The notes below the pieces were generated by a model. It did not search any database and was not told the origin of the DNA. It was given only the letters and a program-made list of their open reading frames with translations. 64,000 nucleotides of DNA from Ardenticatenaceae bacterium (GTDB lineage Bacteria; Chloroflexota; Anaerolineae; Promineifilales; Promineifilaceae), in NCBI GenBank assembly GCA_020634435.1, contig JACKBS010000014.1, positions 1 to 64,000 on the forward strand, read 5' to 3'. The translations under genes and the position numbers were made by a program. Within the stretch, counting starts at the first letter, position 1. Each line of letters begins with the position of its first letter. Of this stretch, positions 17,281-27,070 are shown in pieces.

Positions 17281-19077
17281 ATGAACATACGACCCGCACA
17301 CCCACAAGACATTCCCCACATCCTCGCCCTGCTCAACGAGCATGTACGGCGTGGTGACGTGCTGCCGCGCACCGCGCAGTCTATTCAGGACACCCTGCCA
17401 GACTGGCTGGTCGGCATCGACGCCGAAGACGAGCTCGTTGCCTGCGTTTCGCTGCTGTACTACAGCGAAATTCTGGCCGAGGTCCGCTCGCTGGCCGTGT
17501 CCGACAAAGTGAAGGGGCAAGGCTGGGGCCGCAGCATCGTCAAAGCGATTATTGCCCAGGCCAAATTCCAGCAAGTGCCCACCCTGTTTGCCCTCACCCG
17601 CGCTGTGCCCTTTTTCCAAAAGATGGGCTTTACCATCAGCAGCCGTGAGTTATTTCCAGAAAAAGTGTGGCGCGACTGCCAGGTTTGTCCCTTGCTGACG
17701 CATTGTGACGAAACGGCCGTTGTCCTCCACCTAACCCCCAATCCTATCCAACTGCGCACCCTGCCAGTCATCGAATTACCCATCATTCAACCTATTCAAG
17801 GAGTTACAAACATGTCAAAACCAAAAATCAACAAAGCTGTTCTCGCCTACTCTGGGGGTCTAGATACCTCCGTCATCGTGCCCTGGCTGCGCGAAAACTA
17901 TGGCTGCGAAGTCATCTGCTTTTGCGCCAACATTGGCCAGGGCGATGATGAGCTCAAGGGCCTGAAAGAAAAAGCGCTCGCCAGCGGTGCCAGCAAGGTC
18001 TATGTGGAAGATTTGCGCCACGAATTTGCCAAAGATTTCCTCTTCCCCATGCTGCAATCCGGGGCCGTTTACGAACGCCAGTACCTGCTGGGCACCTCCA
18101 TCGCCCGGCCGCTCATCGCCAAATGGCAGGTGGCCATCGCCGAAGCCGAAGGGGCCGACGCCGTGGCTCATGGGGCCACCGGCAAGGGCAACGACCAGGT
18201 ACGCTTTGAGCTAACCTACAAGGCGCTCAACCCCACGCTCAAAGTGATTGCCCCCTGGCGTGAGTGGGACATTCGCTCCCGTGAAGACGCCCTGGCCTAT
18301 GCTGAAAAGCACAATGTGCCGGTCACCCACACCAGAAAATCCATCTACAGCCGGGACAGCAACTTGTGGCATCTGTCACACGAGGGTGGCATTTTGGAAG
18401 ACCCCAGCAATGAGCCAGAAGAAAGCATGTACCAGTGGACCGTCTCCCCAGAAAATGCCCCCGATGAGCCTGAAATTGTGACGGTTCATTTTGAGCAAGG
18501 CGTCCCGGTCTCCGTCAACGATGTGCAGCTGCCGCCAGCGTCGGTCATCGAAAAGCTGAACGAGTTGGGCGCCAAACATGGTATTGGTCGGGTAGATTTG
18601 GTGGAAAACCGGCTGGTGGGCATGAAATCTCACGGCGTGTATGAGACACCTGGCGGCACCATCTTGTACGCCGCGCACCGCGAACTGGAATCGCTCTGTC
18701 TGGATCGGGACACCAGCCATTTTAAGGAAGAGCTGGGCGTGAAATATGCGGAGTTGGTCTACTTTGGCAAATGGTTCCACTCGCTGCGGGAATCCATGCA
18801 GGCATTCATCACCGACACGCAAAAGACGGTCACCGGTTGGGTGAAGTTTAAGCTGTACAAGGGGAATGCGATCGTGATCGGCCGTTACAGCGACAACAGC
18901 CTGTACCGTGAAGATTTTGCCACCTTCGGCAAAGAAGATGTGTACGATCAAAAGGATGCGGTCGGCTTCATCAACCTGTTTGGCCTGCAAATGAAGGTCC
19001 AGGCGATGATGGATGTGAGCAACGGCGGCAAAACCCGCTACGCGGCACCGGACTACTCCAAGTTCAAGCGCGACTAA
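17281..19077 (+). CDS. argG: N-acetylglutamate synthase / argininosuccinate synthase, in-frame ArgA-ArgG
   Basis: One uninterrupted frame of 598 codons. Residues 1-165 are a short-type ArgA, a GNAT fold with VKGQGWGRSIVKAI and the Cys-rich tail VWRDCQVCPLLTHCDETAV seen in short N-acetylglutamate synthases. From Met178 (17812) a complete ArgG follows: P-loop AYSGGLDTSVIVPWL, GATGKGNDQVRFE and YSRDSNLWHLSHEGG. ArgG joins citrulline and aspartate with ATP. AAGGAG at 17798-17803, 8 bases before Met178, means ArgG can also start on its own. So the locus yields either a bifunctional fusion, a separate ArgG, or both. ArgA-ArgH fusions are known in gamma-proteobacteria; I know of no ArgA-ArgG fusion. 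The ArgG part lacks exact ACGGCCGT copies. Confidence 0.93.
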   Translation: MNIRPAHPQDIPHILALLNEHVRRGDVLPRTAQSIQDTLPDWLVGIDAEDELVACVSLLYYSEILAEVRSLAVSDKVKGQGWGRSIVKAIIAQAKFQQVPTLFALTRAVPFFQKMGFTISSRELFPEKVWRDCQVCPLLTHCDETAVVLHLTPNPIQLRTLPVIELPIIQPIQGVTNMSKPKINKAVLAYSGGLDTSVIVPWLRENYGCEVICFCANIGQGDDELKGLKEKALASGASKVYVEDLRHEFAKDFLFPMLQSGAVYERQYLLGTSIARPLIAKWQVAIAEAEGADAVAHGATGKGNDQVRFELTYKALNPTLKVIAPWREWDIRSREDALAYAEKHNVPVTHTRKSIYSRDSNLWHLSHEGGILEDPSNEPEESMYQWTVSPENAPDEPEIVTVHFEQGVPVSVNDVQLPPASVIEKLNELGAKHGIGRVDLVENRLVGMKSHGVYETPGGTILYAAHRELESLCLDRDTSHFKEELGVKYAELVYFGKWFHSLRESMQAFITDTQKTVTGWVKFKLYKGNAIVIGRYSDNSLYREDFATFGKEDVYDQKDAVGFINLFGLQMKVQAMMDVSNGGKTRYAAPDYSKFKRD

Positions 19078-19106
19078 TTCCCATCTTCCCAGAAACTGGT
19101 CGCGCT

Positions 19107-19139
19107 AGATTGGGCCAATCTCAGAGATTGGCCCAATCT
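19107..19139. terminator. Perfect inverted repeat between convergent genes
   Basis: AGATTGGGCCAATCT (19107-19121) and its exact reverse complement (19125-19139) are separated by CAG. It sits between argG (+) and the large unknown gene (-). There is no long T tract, so termination is probable but not certain. Confidence 0.7.
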
Positions 19140-19154
19140 CCGTGGCTAAAGAGC

Positions 19155-22100
19155 TTAATTTCGTTCCTGACCCACTCCCGTTACCGTCACGCGCAGCAAT
19201 TTCACTGCCCCACTCCGATTGAAAATGTGCTGGCTGGTGGGTTGGTCTAAACAGTGGCCGGGGATGATCTGGGAACGGCCGTTCCCAGACACCACCTCAA
19301 TCTGCGCTTCATCGCCCAGCGTATACACCATCGGCGTCTGGCAGAAGGTGAACGCCAACGAATCGGGCGGTAGCGCCAGCATTTGCGTCTCGCCTTGCTG
19401 ATTGACGTACCTGAAGGCGCTCGCTTCAGCAACAAACTCGTCACGCCGCAGCAGCGTTGGGGCAAAACAAAGCTGACCCGCCTGTACCGCCACCCCCAAC
19501 TCGCCCCAACGCGTCAAAATCTCTTCCTTTACCTGCCCCGTCATGCCGGGTTGGCGCGCCCCGCTGCCCAACGGCGTGTGCGAGTATGGATCCGTGGGGA
19601 ACGCGCCGTATACGTCGGGGGTTTTGTTGAAGCCAATACCGGCACGAATGTCGTAGTAAGCGTCAGCCAGGGCAGTGATAACGGCCGTATCCGCCTCTTT
19701 CCGCACCGCCTGCTGGTAACATTCCTGCGCCGCCAGCAGCAGCTTGGTCACCATGTGCCAGTAGATGCTGCCCAGCCCCTCGTAGGCAAAAAAGGTGCCA
19801 GAGCGCCCCGTAAAGGCCCGATGGTTGAAAGTCGCTTCAAAAAGTTCCAGAGTGAAATCCCGCTCCGCAGCTACCAATTCAGCCAGTTCCGGTTCCTGGC
19901 TTAAAGTGTGCAGCACGGCCGTTACATCGCTGGCGTTGCGGAAACGGCCGTTAAAATGGAACATCCCTGCCTCATCCACAATCAACAACCGCTTGTCCCC
20001 GGCCGCTTGCAACGCCTGCACCAGTGGCGACTGGGCAACCTGGTCCGCCGCCACGTTGTTCTTCTGAAGGAACCCAGGCAGATGGCGGTGCGGGTACAGC
20101 ATGTAGGAATGCTGGTCAGCCCGGTGCAGATCGCTGTGGCGCAGACTTTGCAGCAGCGCCAGCGCCGCCTGCGGGCCCAACAGACCAGAGGAAAGCAGCG
20201 CCACCTGTCCCTCCAGCATGAGATACAGATGCTCAACGCCCGCCGTCTGATCACCCAGGCGCAAAATGTTGTAGGTGTGGGCCAACCCGTTGGAACGCTG
20301 ATTCACGCGCAGGGTATGTTCGATGTAGCACTGGGCCAGAGCCAGAAAGTCCGCCAGTTCGGCGGCAGAGAGGGACTGCTGCGTTGGTGGCAGACCGGTC
20401 TGGTAGAGGGTGTCGCGGTAGGCCGTCACCACTTCACCCAACGCATCCATCACCGCCCGCCGGTCTGGATCGCTAAAGCTACCATCCAGCCGATCCTGAA
20501 AATGGGTAAAAATAGTCTGCACGTCGCCAAAGAGGGTGGCAACGGCCGTATTCACCACAAAATCGTTGCCCTCGTACGCCGCCAGCCGCGCCTGCCAGAA
20601 GGCGATGAAGCGACGCAAGTAGGCGGCAGTCACTACCGACAGCCCTTTGCCCACCAGCGCATTGTTGGCGTCATTCCACTCCGGGCGCTGCGTGTTCATC
20701 CAGATGCCGCCCTCCGGCACCAGATTGGTGAGCTTGGCCAGCAGCAGCACCAGCAGCTTCTCCACCATCGTCACATGAATGACCTGGCCGTCACTGGTGA
20801 GCAGCAAACGGCCGTCTGTGCCCAATTGGGTTACGGCCGTTTCCACCGTTTTTTCCACATCCCAATCAAAGGCAATGGTGTCGTACCAGTTCGCCAGCAT
20901 TTCAGCATAGCTTTTTTGGCGGTACGGCACGTTGGTGTAAGCAAAAATCGGCTGGCTCCACAGCTGCACCAACCGGCCCGGCTGCACCTGCTCCACCACT
21001 TCCAGCAGCTTTTGCAGGTAAATAATTTGATGGTCGTTCCAGTAGCCAATGTTGGCCCACGGATTATGCGGCTCCGGCACCTCCCACTCGATGCCTGCCC
21101 GTGTCACCCGGTACGGATTGTAGCCATCGGCCGTGGTGGCGTTCAGGAAATTGGCAATCAGCCCCTCCGCGTAGGCGGGGAAGGACCAGGCCAGCGGCTC
21201 CCAATTTTGGAAGATGTCGCGCCAATTGCCCTGGTAATCCAGGTTGGGTGAGCCATCCGGTTTTTTCAGGTTGATCGAGAACTGGTTCCACGGGCGGCTG
21301 GGGTCACCGTGGCGGCGGCTAAAGGAGAGCGGCAAATATTCATAGCAAAGCCGGATCAGGTTCGGTTCGCCAGACTCAGCGGCACGGCTGTACAGCTCGC
21401 TAATCGTCATCTGTTCCGGCAGATTGGCAAACCAGGCTGCGGCCGTTTGCCACACAGTTCGATTGCGCGTTTGCACAAAGGCAACAAAGTCGTGGCGCTG
21501 CAACTGGTAACCATCAGCAAAAATGCCACCGCGCATGATATTGAACAGCACGTTGGCAAAATGATGGCTGGTGGTCGCCTGCTGGGCCGACTGCTGCAAG
21601 CCATCGGCGGCGGCCACGTAGCGCACCAGGTTGGCAGTTCCCTCGGCTATGTCCGCTTCGATCTGTTGGTAGACAACGGCCGTTTCCTGCTGCAAAAAGT
21701 GGCGCAAGTGGGTCACGGCAGCACTGTCCTGGTTCACATCCGCCACAATGTGCCACAGCTGCTCGTCCCCTGCGGGCAGTTCGAAGGTAGACGAGACAAA
21801 ATAAGCTCCCGCCTGACCACAAATATCATGTTCTGAGATCAAAGGACGGCCGTAACGGAACCCATCCACCTGCGAGGTAGATAGCAAATGGGTCGGCTGC
21901 GGCAGGCCCACTTGCCACGCCACCGTCGCCTTGAGCGATTCGCTCGGCTCGGCCCGGTCAGTCAGCGTAGCGCTGAGGGCAAAAAGACCCAACCCGGTTT
22001 CCGTGTCCAACTCATTGCGTTTATAAGCGTGCAGCAAGCTGCTCATTGTGTTTTGCAGCAGCGTGGTAGCGCCATAAGGCAGTACATTTTGCAGCCCATC

Positions 22101-22640
22101 CAACAGGTCAATCTGGCAACTGTCGTCGCCATCATTGAACAGCCAGCCCGTACGGACAAAGCCCAACCGGTCGCCAGTGCGCCAGGCGGTGCGCAGCCGT
22201 AGCTGCAAATCGTGATTCACTTCCTCAAAGACGAGCACATTGCCATACACATTTTTGTAAAGATGACGCTCAATGTCATACACCCCAGCATAGCGGTTAG
22301 AAAATGGCTCCCAAAGGTGAATACGGCCGTTTCGCACCACGCGCACAATCGTTTTTGGCCCCGTCAGCTCGCTGTGGGCCGTAATCTTGTCTTCCGTTTC
22401 ATAGGGGAAGAGGGCCGATTCAGCATTGGTGCGCCCTGCGGTTAGCCCCCCTGTGCTGGCAATAAACAGCCAATGGTCGGAGCTACTCACCAGGCTCATA
22501 AAAAAGGGTGGCATCTGATCGTAGTGAGCGATCTGGTAAAACGTTTCGCCCATGAGCTCCACAAATTTGCCTGCTACCGGTTGGTCTTTACGTTCCATCG
22601 CGCACGCACCAACCAAAATTTCTTGTTTTACCTGATTCAT
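19155..22640 (-). CDS. Very large protein of unknown family in the glucan locus
   Basis: About 1161 residues from ATG 22640, chosen because GGGAGG lies 4 bases upstream; a GTG at 22655 is the alternative. There is no signal peptide, so it is probably cytoplasmic. The N-terminal third looks beta-rich. The middle and C-terminal parts are helical with many aromatic and acidic residues, for example NWRDIFQNWEPLAWSFPAYA near residue 495, NIGYWNDHQIIYLQKLLE, and YEGLGSIYWHMVTKLLLAAQ. This layout (beta domain followed by an alpha/alpha-barrel-like region) recalls large glycoside hydrolases or phosphorylases, but I recognise no family signature and assign no activity. It is downstream of a secreted GH16 enzyme across a terminator, so a role in processing imported beta-glucan oligosaccharides is a context-based guess. 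Confidence 0.85.
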   Translation of the reverse strand: MNQVKQEILVGACAMERKDQPVAGKFVELMGETFYQIAHYDQMPPFFMSLVSSSDHWLFIASTGGLTAGRTNAESALFPYETEDKITAHSELTGPKTIVRVVRNGRIHLWEPFSNRYAGVYDIERHLYKNVYGNVLVFEEVNHDLQLRLRTAWRTGDRLGFVRTGWLFNDGDDSCQIDLLDGLQNVLPYGATTLLQNTMSSLLHAYKRNELDTETGLGLFALSATLTDRAEPSESLKATVAWQVGLPQPTHLLSTSQVDGFRYGRPLISEHDICGQAGAYFVSSTFELPAGDEQLWHIVADVNQDSAAVTHLRHFLQQETAVVYQQIEADIAEGTANLVRYVAAADGLQQSAQQATTSHHFANVLFNIMRGGIFADGYQLQRHDFVAFVQTRNRTVWQTAAAWFANLPEQMTISELYSRAAESGEPNLIRLCYEYLPLSFSRRHGDPSRPWNQFSINLKKPDGSPNLDYQGNWRDIFQNWEPLAWSFPAYAEGLIANFLNATTADGYNPYRVTRAGIEWEVPEPHNPWANIGYWNDHQIIYLQKLLEVVEQVQPGRLVQLWSQPIFAYTNVPYRQKSYAEMLANWYDTIAFDWDVEKTVETAVTQLGTDGRLLLTSDGQVIHVTMVEKLLVLLLAKLTNLVPEGGIWMNTQRPEWNDANNALVGKGLSVVTAAYLRRFIAFWQARLAAYEGNDFVVNTAVATLFGDVQTIFTHFQDRLDGSFSDPDRRAVMDALGEVVTAYRDTLYQTGLPPTQQSLSAAELADFLALAQCYIEHTLRVNQRSNGLAHTYNILRLGDQTAGVEHLYLMLEGQVALLSSGLLGPQAALALLQSLRHSDLHRADQHSYMLYPHRHLPGFLQKNNVAADQVAQSPLVQALQAAGDKRLLIVDEAGMFHFNGRFRNASDVTAVLHTLSQEPELAELVAAERDFTLELFEATFNHRAFTGRSGTFFAYEGLGSIYWHMVTKLLLAAQECYQQAVRKEADTAVITALADAYYDIRAGIGFNKTPDVYGAFPTDPYSHTPLGSGARQPGMTGQVKEEILTRWGELGVAVQAGQLCFAPTLLRRDEFVAEASAFRYVNQQGETQMLALPPDSLAFTFCQTPMVYTLGDEAQIEVVSGNGRSQIIPGHCLDQPTSQHIFNRSGAVKLLRVTVTGVGQERN

Positions 22641-22679
22641 CAGACCTCCCGCCACTCTTCAAATGGACTTAGAAAAAGT

Positions 22680-22714
22680 AAGGCTTTGGCGAGTACAGCT
22701 CCCGCCAAAGCCTT
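22680..22714 (-). terminator. Rho-independent terminator after the GH16 gene
   Basis: Arms AAGGCTTTGGCG (22680-22691) and CGCCAAAGCCTT (22703-22714) are perfect complements. On the minus strand they are followed by ACTTTTTCT. It separates the GH16 gene from the downstream large gene. Confidence 0.88.
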
Positions 22715-22792
22715 CTGTTAACATGTTAGATTTTCAACAAACAATCTGGTTTGCAGGAGAAAGGCGTGCCTTTGCCCTACAGGAATAATCAT

Positions 22793-25700
22793 TTACGGAA
22801 CGTATTCAAAGGCACCCACGTCGCAGGCTGCGTCACGGGATACGCCGCGCTGATCGGTTGGGGGGCAAACGGCCGTATTCGCCGCATCAATTGCCACACT
22901 ACCCGCCAGCAAGGCATGGGTGAAGGTTGGTCCGCCATTGTCAGCCAACGCGCCCAGCCCAGGATCAGCCACGATCTGGTCGCTGCCCACCGGGGCACAG
23001 GTGCCATCAGTAGCCACATTGTTGCCCAGCGAGGTCAGCGTGACCGTGCCCGCGCCGAAGTAGCCAGCAAAGCAGCCAAAGTCGCCATTGTTAGCCACGA
23101 TGCTGTTTTGTATGGTCAACGAAGCGTTGGAAGGACCAAAGGTGCCCACAAACAAGCCACCCGTAGTGCCCGATGGCGCGTTGTTGCCCACAATCGTGCT
23201 GTTCAGCACGGTCATGGCCCCATCGGTGAGGAAGAGCGCCCCGCCGTGCCAGGTGGTTGATGTGTTGCCGCTCAGCGTGCTGTTCACAATCTCACCATTG
23301 CCCAAAATACGCATCCCACCGGCCACATCCAGCGATAGGTTCCCGCTGATGGTGCTGCGAATGATATTGGTGGTGGTATTGAAGAACGAGTAGACGCCGC
23401 CACCTGTCCAGCCGCTAACGTTGTCCGAAACGGTGCTGTCGATCAGGTTCAGCGTTGCGCCATCGCCATTGTAGATGCCGCCGCCGCCCTGCCAGTAATC
23501 GCCCGCGTCGGTGGCCATCGTGCTGCCAGTCACGGTAGCGTGATCCAGGGTCAGCGTGCCGTTGTTTAGCACACCACCACCGACCTGCCAGCCGTAGCCA
23601 TCTTTCAAGGTCAGGTAGCTCACTGTGGCATTCCCGGTCGGGTCTACGATGAGAATCCGATCCGTATTGCCACCACTAACCGCCAGACCCAGCGCACCAG
23701 ACCCATCAATGGTCAGCGGCTTGTCCACGACCAGCGGGCCGCTGGTAAGCGTGATGGTGCCATTGGCCAGCGACGGATCGAAAGTGATGACCCCGTCAGG
23801 CGCAATGATTTCCACGGCTTCACGTAGGGAACCTGCGCCGCTGTTAGCCAGAGTGGTGACGGTAACGGCCGTTGGCGGTGGGACAGGTTTTACAGCTATC
23901 ATATCCACCCAGGTGGTGCCCGTAGTCAAGCCCGTGTCTGGCAGGGTAAAGCCATAGCCCCACACCTCGCTTAGCGTCAGGCCATCGTTTGGCGCGCCTG
24001 CGGGCTGATCCGCGCTGCGCACAAACTCGGTAAAGGGCAGTTCGACTTGCTGCCAGCCGGTAAAGTTATCGACAAAGGTTGCTTCATACTTTTCGGCCGT
24101 ATCGGGACCCTGGTAAACGCGCACGTAATCTACGGCCATCGACTGCGGCAGTTGCAAGTCGGGGTCAATCGTCCCGCCAAAGTTACCGCCAATGGCCATG
24201 TTCAGAATCAGGAATACCGGATCATTGAACACCCACTCGTTGGGAGCCACGTCGGCCGGGGTGGCGGTATGGAAGAGGATGCCATCTACATACCACTCAA
24301 TCAGATCAGGCTGCCACTCGATAGTGATGGTGTGGTAGCTACCGGCCATCGGGCTGCCAAAGTCATAAATGCCGCCAAAGCTTTGCCCGCCAGAGTACCC
24401 TGGCCCATGAATGGTGCCAAAAACCTCGTTAGGCAGGCGGCTGACATATTCCATAAAGTCAATCTCGCCCGTTTGCGGCCAATCCACCACGTCAATATCG
24501 GTACCCAGGCTCCAGAAAGCGGGCCACAGACCGTCCCCACCGTCGGGCACCAGGAGGCGAGATTCAATACGGCCGTAAGCAAACTCCGCCTTACGCCAGG
24601 AAATCAACCGGGCCGAAGTGTAGTCACAAGAGCCATAGTAACATTCCAGCGACCCATCCGCCGGGCGCACAGTCAACACCAGGTTGCCGTTGCCGTCTGT
24701 CGCCGCATTGGCCGGATCGTCGGTGTAGTATTGGAACTCATCATTGCCCCAGCCAGGAATGCCATTGATCGTGCCGTCGCCGATTTCATAGCTCCAGTAT
24801 TCTGGATTGGGCGGCGTACCAGCCGGTTCGTTGAACTCTTCACTCCACACCAGGTTCCAGCCCGCCGGGCCGGGGTCTGCGGCGCGATTGTCCTTCAAGT
24901 TAACCGTCACTTCGTCACCGCTGTTGCTGCCGTAATACCAGAAGGTCAACGCCTCGCCATTGGACCAATCTTCGCCGCTGGCAAAATCACGACTGAAGCT
25001 AGCATTGGCTCCACCAGCCGTAATCGGTTGACCTGCGTAGGTGAAGCCGTTAAACGGCACCTCATCGGGATAACAGGGCAGCCCGGTGTCCGCATAGCGG
25101 AAGTGGAATAGCAGATCAAGTCTGCCGTCGCCGTTCGCATCATATTCCGTGCGCTTGGGCAGCCCAGTGCGCCGATCGATGTTGAATTCCGTCGCCTCGC
25201 CTAAGGTCACCGTGGTGTGGTCAACCGTGGTCGCGTCAAAACTATCGGTTGAGTACAGCACCACCGGCACAACCCCGCGACCGCGATTGCACAGCTTGCC
25301 GAACACCTCAATCTGCACGGCCAGCGGACCATCGACTTGCAACACACCTTCCAGAGCATCCTGCCCGGGTCGGGCTAGCGGGTCGGTATCGGCCAAAGTG
25401 GGGTTTGAGAGAGTGACATTAGCGGTGCTGTCCCACAGGTACGGGAAGCGCTCAAAGTCATCCAACAAGTTTTTGTCGTATTCGTCGTTGTCCACGATGG
25501 AGGCGGCGGCCTGCACCGCAAAGCCCGCGACCACGTCTACCGGGTTGGCCAGGCGCACAATGACGCGCTCGGTGCCTTCCCACTTGGTATCATCAAACGT
25601 TTCCAGGGCAAAACTCTGCTCCGACGGGCCGCCATTAACAAAGGTGAGCGTGCCAGATGTGGGCGTGTACTCGCTGCCCGGATCTGCCGTGCCAAAATCG

Positions 25701-27070
25701 GTGAAATAATCCACCGAAACTTGGGCCGGATCATCGCTGTTCATGGGCCGGTTGAGCTTGACGGTAATTGCGCCTGTGCTGCCTTCGGTGATGTTGTAGT
25801 TGGCAGCGGCAAAGGTAACGGCCAGTTCAGGGATATCGGCAATGCCGTAGACCATGGCGTCATCCAGGTAGTAGGTGACCTCGCCGGGGGTGTTCAGCGT
25901 ACCCACAGCCCAGCCATGAACTTGCGTCAGGGTAAAGCCATCGTTGGGCGCACCATTGCCAATTTCTTTGCGGGTAAAGCTGGCGAAGGGCAGCTCAATC
26001 AGCTGCCAGCCGGAGAAATCATCGACAAAGCTTGTGGAGAACCGTTCCGCATCATCCACAGTCGAGCCGGGATTGCGGTTGTCGATGACATCCACAAAAA
26101 TGGTGGTGCCGTTGTTGTGACCGTACAGCCAGAAGCTCAATCCTTCATAGCTGCTCCAATCTTGTGGGGTCCAGGTGGTAACGGCCGTATCCGTAAACCC
26201 ATGAATAAACCCGGCAAAAGAAGTCACCGTGCCGGTCATGGCCAACACCTGATTGCCACTGGCCGAACCGGGCACCGCTGCGGGTGGGGCATCAGTTGTG
26301 GCAATGGCAATCGGGCTGCCATCGCTGAAGGTGTAGAAACCAATAGGCACACCGTTGGCGTCGGTGCCACTGGGCAGGCCGTTCTCAAAATCATCAACGA
26401 GCTGGGTGGGTTGGCCCAAGGGGCCGCCATCGCTAAAGGCGAACTGGTCAAAATCCACTTCAACCGTTGAGCCAGAGCCGCCCTGCACGCCCGACACAAC
26501 CACGACAATCTCATCCAGATTGCCGTTAAACGTGCCATCGCCACCGGTGCCTAAATTGGCAAAGCTGCTGAGCGGCGCGCTGAGCAGGGTCCATTGATCA
26601 TCAAATGTGGCGCTGGTAAACACCGTGTCCAGACGGATGGAATCTTCTGCCCCATCGGTCCAGCCATCGCCGTTTGTATCTTCACGCAAAGTGATTTCCA
26701 TCGTGTATTGGTCAACCGTGGCGTTGCTCTGGTTGAGCACCCAAACGTTGAACCAGGGATCTGCCGGGGGAATAACCTGGGCGGCATTGTCTAAATTTTT
26801 GAAGAAACCACCGTAGAAAACGCTGCTGGAACCTTCACCACCCCAGCCGGTGCTGAGATAGTAGCTGCCTTCGTACGGCCGATCGGCTAAGGCACCGCCG
26901 CCGCCACCAGCAGCATTGCCGCCAAAGAAGCCCCAATCAGAGGCGTCGCCGTCTTCAAAATCATCAATCACAACGGCTGGCGTTGCGGCAAGGGTTAAAG
27001 GAACCAGAAAAACGGTTAGCAATAAACCAGCCAACGCCATAAAAATTAAAGCTTGGATTTTCTTGCTCAT
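22793..27070 (-). CDS. Secreted multidomain GH16 beta-glucanase (laminarinase-like) with nested domains and C-terminal beta-helix
   Basis: 1425 residues with a cleavable signal peptide (cut near LTLAAT). Order: jelly-roll binding-like domain (about 35-210); second jelly roll (about 220-415); Calx-beta domain (about 425-530); third jelly roll, interrupted; right-handed beta-helix of the choice-of-anchor type (VTTLANSGAGSLREAVE onwards, about 1065-1425). The third jelly roll is split by a small NRGRGVVPVVLYST domain and then by the whole GH16 catalytic domain (about 738-987). GH16 starts WNLVWSEEFNEP, has the catalytic EIDFME at 869-874, and ends VDYVRVYQ. After it the jelly roll resumes with EKYEATFVDNFTGWQQVELP, matching the uninterrupted copy. 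EIDxxE enzymes of this group cut beta-1,3 or mixed-linkage glucans. The divergent LacI regulator probably controls it. Confidence 0.93.
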   Translation of the reverse strand: MSKKIQALIFMALAGLLLTVFLVPLTLAATPAVVIDDFEDGDASDWGFFGGNAAGGGGGALADRPYEGSYYLSTGWGGEGSSSVFYGGFFKNLDNAAQVIPPADPWFNVWVLNQSNATVDQYTMEITLREDTNGDGWTDGAEDSIRLDTVFTSATFDDQWTLLSAPLSSFANLGTGGDGTFNGNLDEIVVVVSGVQGGSGSTVEVDFDQFAFSDGGPLGQPTQLVDDFENGLPSGTDANGVPIGFYTFSDGSPIAIATTDAPPAAVPGSASGNQVLAMTGTVTSFAGFIHGFTDTAVTTWTPQDWSSYEGLSFWLYGHNNGTTIFVDVIDNRNPGSTVDDAERFSTSFVDDFSGWQLIELPFASFTRKEIGNGAPNDGFTLTQVHGWAVGTLNTPGEVTYYLDDAMVYGIADIPELAVTFAAANYNITEGSTGAITVKLNRPMNSDDPAQVSVDYFTDFGTADPGSEYTPTSGTLTFVNGGPSEQSFALETFDDTKWEGTERVIVRLANPVDVVAGFAVQAAASIVDNDEYDKNLLDDFERFPYLWDSTANVTLSNPTLADTDPLARPGQDALEGVLQVDGPLAVQIEVFGKLCNRGRGVVPVVLYSTDSFDATTVDHTTVTLGEATEFNIDRRTGLPKRTEYDANGDGRLDLLFHFRYADTGLPCYPDEVPFNGFTYAGQPITAGGANASFSRDFASGEDWSNGEALTFWYYGSNSGDEVTVNLKDNRAADPGPAGWNLVWSEEFNEPAGTPPNPEYWSYEIGDGTINGIPGWGNDEFQYYTDDPANAATDGNGNLVLTVRPADGSLECYYGSCDYTSARLISWRKAEFAYGRIESRLLVPDGGDGLWPAFWSLGTDIDVVDWPQTGEIDFMEYVSRLPNEVFGTIHGPGYSGGQSFGGIYDFGSPMAGSYHTITIEWQPDLIEWYVDGILFHTATPADVAPNEWVFNDPVFLILNMAIGGNFGGTIDPDLQLPQSMAVDYVRVYQGPDTAEKYEATFVDNFTGWQQVELPFTEFVRSADQPAGAPNDGLTLSEVWGYGFTLPDTGLTTGTTWVDMIAVKPVPPPTAVTVTTLANSGAGSLREAVEIIAPDGVITFDPSLANGTITLTSGPLVVDKPLTIDGSGALGLAVSGGNTDRILIVDPTGNATVSYLTLKDGYGWQVGGGVLNNGTLTLDHATVTGSTMATDAGDYWQGGGGIYNGDGATLNLIDSTVSDNVSGWTGGGVYSFFNTTTNIIRSTISGNLSLDVAGGMRILGNGEIVNSTLSGNTSTTWHGGALFLTDGAMTVLNSTIVGNNAPSGTTGGLFVGTFGPSNASLTIQNSIVANNGDFGCFAGYFGAGTVTLTSLGNNVATDGTCAPVGSDQIVADPGLGALADNGGPTFTHALLAGSVAIDAANTAVCPPTDQRGVSRDAACDVGAFEYVP

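Noticed and set aside
19908..21251. Long plus-strand ORF of 447 codons.
   Set aside because: It is the antisense of the large 19155-22640 gene, rich in His/Arg/Gln low-complexity, without ribosome site or similarity.
24047..25111. Plus-strand ORF of 354 codons.
   Set aside because: It is antisense to the GH16 coding region, which has clear catalytic and domain motifs.
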